From the NCBI RefSeq assembly GCF_040545335.1, contig NZ_JBEPLU010000003.1, forward strand, positions 62,001 through 126,000: 64,000 nt of DNA, written 5' to 3'. The notes below the pieces were generated by a model. The model worked only from the letters and a program-made list of their open reading frames with translations, was not told where the DNA came from and made no database searches. Positions 59,602 to 64,000 of this stretch are shown piece after piece. Each line of letters starts with the position of its first letter. Positions within the stretch are counted from its first letter, which is position 1. The translations under genes and the position numbers were made by a program. This DNA is from Phenylobacterium koreense (GTDB lineage Bacteria; Pseudomonadota; Alphaproteobacteria; Caulobacterales; Caulobacteraceae).

Positions 59602-60249
59602 GTGGATTCGATGACCGCGCCGACCGCCGCCGTGGACAATGCCGCCCGCGTCCGCCGCACCCAGGCCGAGCGGCGCGACGAGTCCGGGCGCCGACTGCTG
59701 CAGGCCGCCGCGGAACTGATCGTGGAGCGTGGCGTCTCGGCGGCCACGTTCCAGAACATCGGCGCGCGCGCCGGGTACAGCCGCGGGCTCGCCACCCAGA
59801 GGTTCGGGTCCAAGCAGGGCCTAATTGACGCGCTGGTCGCCTTTCTCGAGGCGCGGCAGGCGGAACTGATGGGCGAGCTCGACGCCCTGCCGGCGCTGGA
59901 CGCGGTCCTGGCCTATGTGGAGCTCTTCCTGCGCAATCTCGGCGGGGCCGGGGAGGCGCGCGCCTATTTCATGATGATGGCCGGCGCCGTCGCCGACCTG
60001 TCGCCCCAGCGCTCAGCCTTCGCGAAGGTGCACGAAGGCGTGGAGCGGCGGCTCGAAGCTCTGATCCAACGCGGTCAGGCCGAGGGGACCATCCGGGCCG
60101 AGCTGGACGCCGACGCCACGGCGCTGATCATCGGCTCGCTATTGCTGGGCCTGTCCATCCAGCTCCTGGTGGACCCGCAGATGAACCTGGAGCCGATCCG
60201 TGAAACCAGCCTGATCTCGCTTCGCAAGACCCTGACGGCCGACCAGTAG
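59602..60249 (+). CDS. TetR-family repressor
   Basis: A 215-residue TetR. The DNA-binding domain is RRLLQAAAELIVERGVSAATFQNIGARAGYSRGLATQRFGSKQGLIDALVAFLEARQ. The C-terminal helical domain would bind an effector. The start is GTG 59602 or ATG 59611. Divergent from P450-rubredoxin, whose expression it probably controls through the site at 59583-59593. Confidence 0.88.
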   Translation: MDSMTAPTAAVDNAARVRRTQAERRDESGRRLLQAAAELIVERGVSAATFQNIGARAGYSRGLATQRFGSKQGLIDALVAFLEARQAELMGELDALPALDAVLAYVELFLRNLGGAGEARAYFMMMAGAVADLSPQRSAFAKVHEGVERRLEALIQRGQAEGTIRAELDADATALIIGSLLLGLSIQLLVDPQMNLEPIRETSLISLRKTLTADQ

Positions 60250-60272
60250 CCCCAAGATCATACGTGATCGCC

Positions 60273-61688
60273 CTACCCGAGCCCCCAGGCCGTCCGCGCC
60301 GCCTCGATCGCCGCCAGCTTGGCGTGTAAGGCGCTCCAGTCGTCGCGCTCGGCGATGCCAGCCCAGATCGCCTCGATCTCGTCGTAGAGCAGTTCCTGCG
60401 GCTCGGGCTCGGCGAAATAGGCGTTCGCCAGCCGCTCGGGCCGGTCGGGCGCGAAGCCCTTCAGCAGCCGCCGGAACTCGGCGAAGGCTTCGCCCTCATA
60501 GAGGCTGGCCCGCGAACCGCCCATGGCTCGCACCTCGTCGCCGCAGAACCAGTCGAAGAAGAACGGCTCCCAGCGCAGCGCCTGCCCGCCCTCGGCGATG
60601 GCCCGGAACGTGGCGTTGGCGAAGGCGACCTCGGCCTCCTCCTCGCCGCGCAGCAGGCCAAGCCGGTTCAGCAGCGCGCCGGCCAACTCCCGCCGGTAGA
60701 TAGGCCCGAAGCCGTTCAGCGCCTCGATCAGCGGCTCTGACGGGCTGACCAGCGTCAGGCAGCCGCCGAGCTGCTGCAGGTTCCAGAATACGCTCTCCGG
60801 CTGGCGGCCGAAGGCGTAGAGGCCGGCGGTGTCGAAATAGGCCGCCGTGAAGTTGGGGTCGTTGTAGGGCAGGAACCGGTAGGGGCCGTAGTCGAAGCTC
60901 TCGCCGGTGATGTTCATGTTGTCGGTGTTCAGCACCCCGTGCACGAACCCGGCCGTCATCCAGCGCGCCGTCAGCCGCGCCGCCCGCGCGACCACCGCCG
61001 CCATCAGCGCCGCGCCCCGATCCCCTGCGCCCGCCAGCTCCGGATAGTAGTAGGCGATCACGTGGTCCACGAGCTGGCCGACCTGCTCGCCCTTCTGGAA
61101 ATAGGCCTGCCGCTGGAAGGTCCCGAAGCGGATGTTGCTGTGCGATAGGCGGACCAGCACCGACGAGCGGGTCGGGCTGGGCTCGTCGCCGCGCATCAGT
61201 TGCTCGCCGGTCTCGATCAGCGAGAAGGATCGCGAGCTCGGAACCCCCAGCGCCTCCAGCATGGCCGTCGCCAGCACCTCCCGCACCCCGCCTTTGAGGG
61301 TCAGGCGTCCGTCGCCGCCCCGCGACCAGGGCGTCTGGCCCGAGCCCTTGGTGCCGAGGTCCAGCAGCCGCCCGCCCTGGTCTTCGCGCATCTGGGCGAA
61401 GGTGAAGCCCCGCCCGTCACCGAGCTCGGGATTGTAAACGCGGAACTGATGGCCGTGATAACGCATGGCCAGCGGCTGAGGCAGGTTGTCCGGCAGCGGC
61501 CGGAAGCGCCCGAAGTGCGCGGTCCATTCCTCGTCGCTCAGGGCCTCCAGCCCCACGCTGGCCGCGGCCCGGTCGTTGCGGAACCGCAGCAGGGTCATCG
61601 GAAAGTCGGCCGGGGCCACGGGGTCGAAGAACTCTGCGCCTAGTTCCTGGACGTGCGGCTCGGGACGGTAGTCGGGCGAGACGGGCAT
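60273..61688 (-). CDS. selO: SelO-type protein adenylyltransferase (YdiU/UPF0061)
   Basis: A 471-residue SelO pseudokinase that AMPylates proteins in redox stress. It has PLAMRYHGHQFRVYNPELGDGRGFTFAQMREDQGGRLLDLGTKGSGQTPWSRGGDGRLTLKGGVREVLATAMLEALGVP, SFSLIETGEQLMR and FVHGVLNTDNMNITGESFDYGPYRFL (HGxxNTDNM), the family's signature blocks. ATG 61688 chosen; the longer frame overlaps nhaA. Bacterial versions lack selenocysteine, consistent here. Confidence 0.9.
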   Translation of the reverse strand: MPVSPDYRPEPHVQELGAEFFDPVAPADFPMTLLRFRNDRAAASVGLEALSDEEWTAHFGRFRPLPDNLPQPLAMRYHGHQFRVYNPELGDGRGFTFAQMREDQGGRLLDLGTKGSGQTPWSRGGDGRLTLKGGVREVLATAMLEALGVPSSRSFSLIETGEQLMRGDEPSPTRSSVLVRLSHSNIRFGTFQRQAYFQKGEQVGQLVDHVIAYYYPELAGAGDRGAALMAAVVARAARLTARWMTAGFVHGVLNTDNMNITGESFDYGPYRFLPYNDPNFTAAYFDTAGLYAFGRQPESVFWNLQQLGGCLTLVSPSEPLIEALNGFGPIYRRELAGALLNRLGLLRGEEEAEVAFANATFRAIAEGGQALRWEPFFFDWFCGDEVRAMGGSRASLYEGEAFAEFRRLLKGFAPDRPERLANAYFAEPEPQELLYDEIEAIWAGIAERDDWSALHAKLAAIEAARTAWGLG

Positions 61689-61755
61689 CCCCTTCAAATG
61701 AGCGATCACATCGGCGCCAGCAACGCCCGATTGATGTGCGGGGCCGCGATGGCCC

Positions 61756-62955
61756 ATGCTAACCGAAGCCATGGCGAGACGATTGACCCTCGATTTCCTG
61801 AAGACGGAAACCGCGTCGGGCGTGATCCTGGCCAGCGCGGCGCTTCTCGCCCTCCTGCTCGCCAACTCGCCCTGGGCCGACTCGTACTTCGCCTTCATCA
61901 GGCACGAGATCCCGATCCAGATCGGCGCCTTCCACGAGGTGAAGCCGGTTGATCGGTGGATCAAGGACGGCCTGATGGCGATCTTCTTTTTCGTCGTCGG
62001 GCTGGAGATCAAGCACGAGATCCTGCGCGGCGAACTCTCCAGTCCGCGGCGCCTGGCCCTCCCCGTCCTCGCCGCTATCGGCGGGATAGTGACGCCATCG
62101 GCAGTTTATCTGCTGATAAACGCCGGTTCGGCAGGTTCGCCGCAGGGCTGGCCGACCCCCGTCGCCACCGACATCGCCTTCGCCCTGGCCGCCCTCGCGG
62201 TGGCCGGACCGAGGCTGCCGGCCTCCTTGCGGATCTTCCTCCTGACCCTGGCCATCGCCGACGACCTGGGCGCGGTCGCCCTGATCGCCATCCTCTTTAC
62301 GTCCGACGTGAACCTGTACGCCCTGGGCGGGGCGGCCGCCTCGATCGGGCTCATGGCCTTGATGTCTCAGTGGAAATCGGCGCCCTACCTCTTCTACGCG
62401 GCCTGTTTCGCCCTGGCCTGGGCCTTCTGCCTGAAGAGCGGCGTCAACACCTCGCTGGCCGGCGTCGCGGCGGCCATGACCGTCCCCATCGAGCCGCGCA
62501 AGCCCGGCCACGAAGGCCCGCTCAAGCACTTCATGGAGAGCCTGCACCCCTACGTCGCCTACCTGATCCTGCCCCTCTTCGCCTTCGCCGCCGCCGGTTT
62601 CTCCTTCGCCGGCCTGTCGCTTTCGACCCTGCTGAGCCCGATCCCGCTGGGCGTCGCGCTGGGCCTCTTCCTTGGTAAGCAATTGGGCGTATTCGGTTTT
62701 TCGGCCCTCGCCATCTGGCTGAAACTGGCCCGCCGGCCGACTGGCGCGAAGTGGCTGGAGCTCTACGGCGTCTCGCTGCTGTGCGGGATCGGGTTCACCA
62801 TGAGCCTCTTCATCGGCGGCCTCGCCTTCGATCCGCATGACGGCCTGGCCCAGACCCAGGTGCGCGTGGGGGTCATCACCGGCTCGATCCTCTCGACCCT
62901 CGCCGGCATGGCGGTCCTGGCCTACGCCCAGCGGCTGCGCGGCGACGAGGTCTAG
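61756..62955 (+). CDS. nhaA: Na+/H+ antiporter NhaA
   Basis: A 399-residue NhaA with about twelve helices. Typical segments: TASGVILASAALLALLLANSPW, KDGLMAIFFFVVGLEIKHEILRGELS, GWPTPVATDIAFALAALAVAGPRLPASLRIFLLTLAIADDLGAVALIAILFTSDV, the latter with the paired Asp residues of the sodium site (ADD). It exchanges protons for sodium at high pH. ATG 61756 or 61771. Divergent from selO. Confidence 0.93.
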   Translation: MLTEAMARRLTLDFLKTETASGVILASAALLALLLANSPWADSYFAFIRHEIPIQIGAFHEVKPVDRWIKDGLMAIFFFVVGLEIKHEILRGELSSPRRLALPVLAAIGGIVTPSAVYLLINAGSAGSPQGWPTPVATDIAFALAALAVAGPRLPASLRIFLLTLAIADDLGAVALIAILFTSDVNLYALGGAAASIGLMALMSQWKSAPYLFYAACFALAWAFCLKSGVNTSLAGVAAAMTVPIEPRKPGHEGPLKHFMESLHPYVAYLILPLFAFAAAGFSFAGLSLSTLLSPIPLGVALGLFLGKQLGVFGFSALAIWLKLARRPTGAKWLELYGVSLLCGIGFTMSLFIGGLAFDPHDGLAQTQVRVGVITGSILSTLAGMAVLAYAQRLRGDEV

Positions 62956-63614
62956 ACCAGGGTCCGCGCCCAGCCCTCGTCGCCCCGCCGCGCGGCGATC
63001 ACCTTCAAGCCCGGCGCGAACCGCGCCACGGCCTCGAGCGTCTGGTCGAAGTCGGGCGCGTCAGCCGCGCCATCCTGGCTGACCACCACCGCCTCGATGC
63101 TCAGCCCCCGCCCGCGCAGCGTTTCGACCGCGGTCAGGGTGTGGCTGACCCCGCCCAGATAGGACCCGCCCACCAGCACGCTGGGCAGGCCAAGCGTGAT
63201 CATCAGGTCGAGGCACGTGGCGTCCTCAGCGATCGGCGACATCACCCCGCCCACGCCCTCGACCACAGTGAGGTCCGCTCCGCTCGCAGCCAGGCCATCG
63301 CGGCAGAACCGCTCAAGCTGCGCCAGCCGCAGGTCCACGCCCTCAAGCCGCGCCGCCATCGGCGGTGAGAGGGCCGCGCCGAATCGCAGCGGCGAGACCG
63401 CGTCCAGTTCCGCGACCGTCAACGACCGCCCCAAGGCGCTCAGCAGGCGGCCCGGATCGCTCCCTTCCCAGTTGGCGAGGTCGAAGCCGCTGACCACAGG
63501 CTTCAGCGCCTGCACGGACTGTCCGGCGGCCCTCGCCGCGCGCAGGATGGCGCAGGCGGCGTAGGTCTTGCCAACGTCCGTATGAGCGCCGGCGATGAAC
63601 AGTCGCCGGCTCAT
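62952..63614 (-). CDS. bioD: Dethiobiotin synthetase
   Basis: A 220-residue BioD that closes the ureido ring of dethiobiotin using CO2 and ATP. P-loop: FIAGAHTDVGKTYAACAIL; LKPVVSGFD carries the catalytic Lys; VVEGVGGVMSPIAEDATCLDLM is the conserved EGxGG segment. It overlaps the bioF stop by four bases (ATGA) and ends against the convergent nhaA stop. Confidence 0.93.
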   Translation of the reverse strand: MSRRLFIAGAHTDVGKTYAACAILRAARAAGQSVQALKPVVSGFDLANWEGSDPGRLLSALGRSLTVAELDAVSPLRFGAALSPPMAARLEGVDLRLAQLERFCRDGLAASGADLTVVEGVGGVMSPIAEDATCLDLMITLGLPSVLVGGSYLGGVSHTLTAVETLRGRGLSIEAVVVSQDGAADAPDFDQTLEAVARFAPGLKVIAARRGDEGWARTLV

Positions 63615-64000
63615 GACGCCATAAGCGGACGCACCGCCGCCGATAGACGGTCGATCTCTTCGTCAGGATGGCCGGCGGTGAACGCCACCCGCAACCGCGC
63701 CGTCCCCGCCGGTACGGTCGGGGGACGGATCGCCACGACCAGGAAGCCCTCGGCCTCCAGCGCCCTGGCGGCGGCCAAGGTCCGCTCGGCCTCGCCCAGC
63801 ACCACCGGCACCACCGAACTCGTCGCCTCGGGCAGGCCAAGCGCACGGGTGAAACGCTGCGCCTTGGCGAGCGGCGCGGCCGCCAGCGCCGGGTCCGCGG
63901 CGACCACGTCCAGCGCCGCGAGGGCCGCAGCGGCGTTCGCCGGCGGCAGGCCGGTCGTGTAGACCAGGGTCCGCGTCCGGGTCTTGATGAAGTCGATCAC
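63611..64000 (-). CDS. bioF: 8-amino-7-oxononanoate synthase, C-terminal fragment
   Basis: The final 129 codons of a BioF-like PLP enzyme; the gene continues past the right edge. The IRPPTVPAGTARLRVAFTAGHPDEEIDRL ending is the conserved C-terminus of alpha-oxoamine synthases, and the VVPVVLGEAERTLAAARALEAEGFLVVA stretch matches BioF. Coupled to bioD by ATGA, the standard biotin operon order. The PLP lysine lies outside the window. Confidence 0.85.
   Translation of the reverse strand: MIDFIKTRTRTLVYTTGLPPANAAAALAALDVVAADPALAAAPLAKAQRFTRALGLPEATSSVVPVVLGEAERTLAAARALEAEGFLVVAIRPPTVPAGTARLRVAFTAGHPDEEIDRLSAAVRPLMAS

Noticed and set aside
1..64000. CRISPR arrays, rRNA genes and intact insertion sequences.
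   Set aside because: I saw no regularly spaced direct repeats, no rRNA-like sequence and no transposase in either strand.

Overview
The window looks like chromosome from a GC-rich alphaproteobacterium, most likely of the Caulobacteraceae (Caulobacter/Phenylobacterium-like). The pointers are the Caulobacter-type lasso peptide locus with its TonB receptor and FecI/FecR pair, the sfsA-map order, a P-type (Trb) conjugation remnant, and many ATGA/GTGA-coupled gene pairs. This assignment is an inference from gene content.

Region by region. 1-9.5 kb is a cell-surface polysaccharide or modified-sugar locus: glycosyltransferase, hexapeptide acyltransferase, UDP-sugar dehydrogenase, an FkbH-type protein with its own acyl carrier protein, a MaoC-SDR fusion, an OafA acyltransferase, a GNAT-like protein and a polysaccharide deacetylase. 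9.5-12.8 kb is housekeeping (CinA-like, sfsA, map), but sfsA has been split by an insert of about 0.84 kb that brings a replacement 3' end plus one cargo gene. 13-22.4 kb is a defence-like island: a zinc-ribbon protein, a GHKL ATPase fused to a PD-(D/E)XK nuclease domain, a membrane coiled-coil protein, a compact Gabija-like pair (OLD nuclease plus UvrD-like helicase) and a one-chain MNT-HEPN protein.

22.4-35.2 kb, all on the minus strand, is a decayed conjugative element: traG, a ribbon-helix-helix gene, trbB, trbC, trbD, trbE, a trbJ::trbI fusion, traF, a lytic transglycosylase and a short relaxase. trbL, trbF and trbG are missing, and a hipBA module with three evenly spaced operators sits between trbB and trbC. 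No integrase is visible. 35.3-46.6 kb is a complete lasso peptide locus: XRE and GntR regulators, a 39-residue precursor with a Ser1, very acidic core, a terminator-like hairpin, B (RRE-transglutaminase) and C (lactam synthetase) on plus, then isopeptidase, STN-bearing TonB receptor, FecR and ECF sigma factor on minus. The expected logic is make, export, re-import through the receptor, signal to the sigma factor, and linearise the peptide with the isopeptidase.

47.3-47.6 kb holds a tRNA-Leu(UAA) gene interrupted by a 206-nt group I intron. 47.6-64 kb is ordinary chromosome: M48 protease, GST, MFS transporter, a nucleoside hydrolase-ribokinase-dioxygenase operon, a YCII/ECF sigma pair, rubredoxin with P450 and a divergent TetR, SelO, NhaA and the bioF-bioD end of a biotin operon.

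The observations I rate highest are the acidic Ser1 lasso peptide locus beside the conjugative remnant with a shared palindrome, the tRNA-Leu group I intron, the trbJ::trbI deletion fusion, the hybrid sfsA, and the GHKL-nuclease gene.
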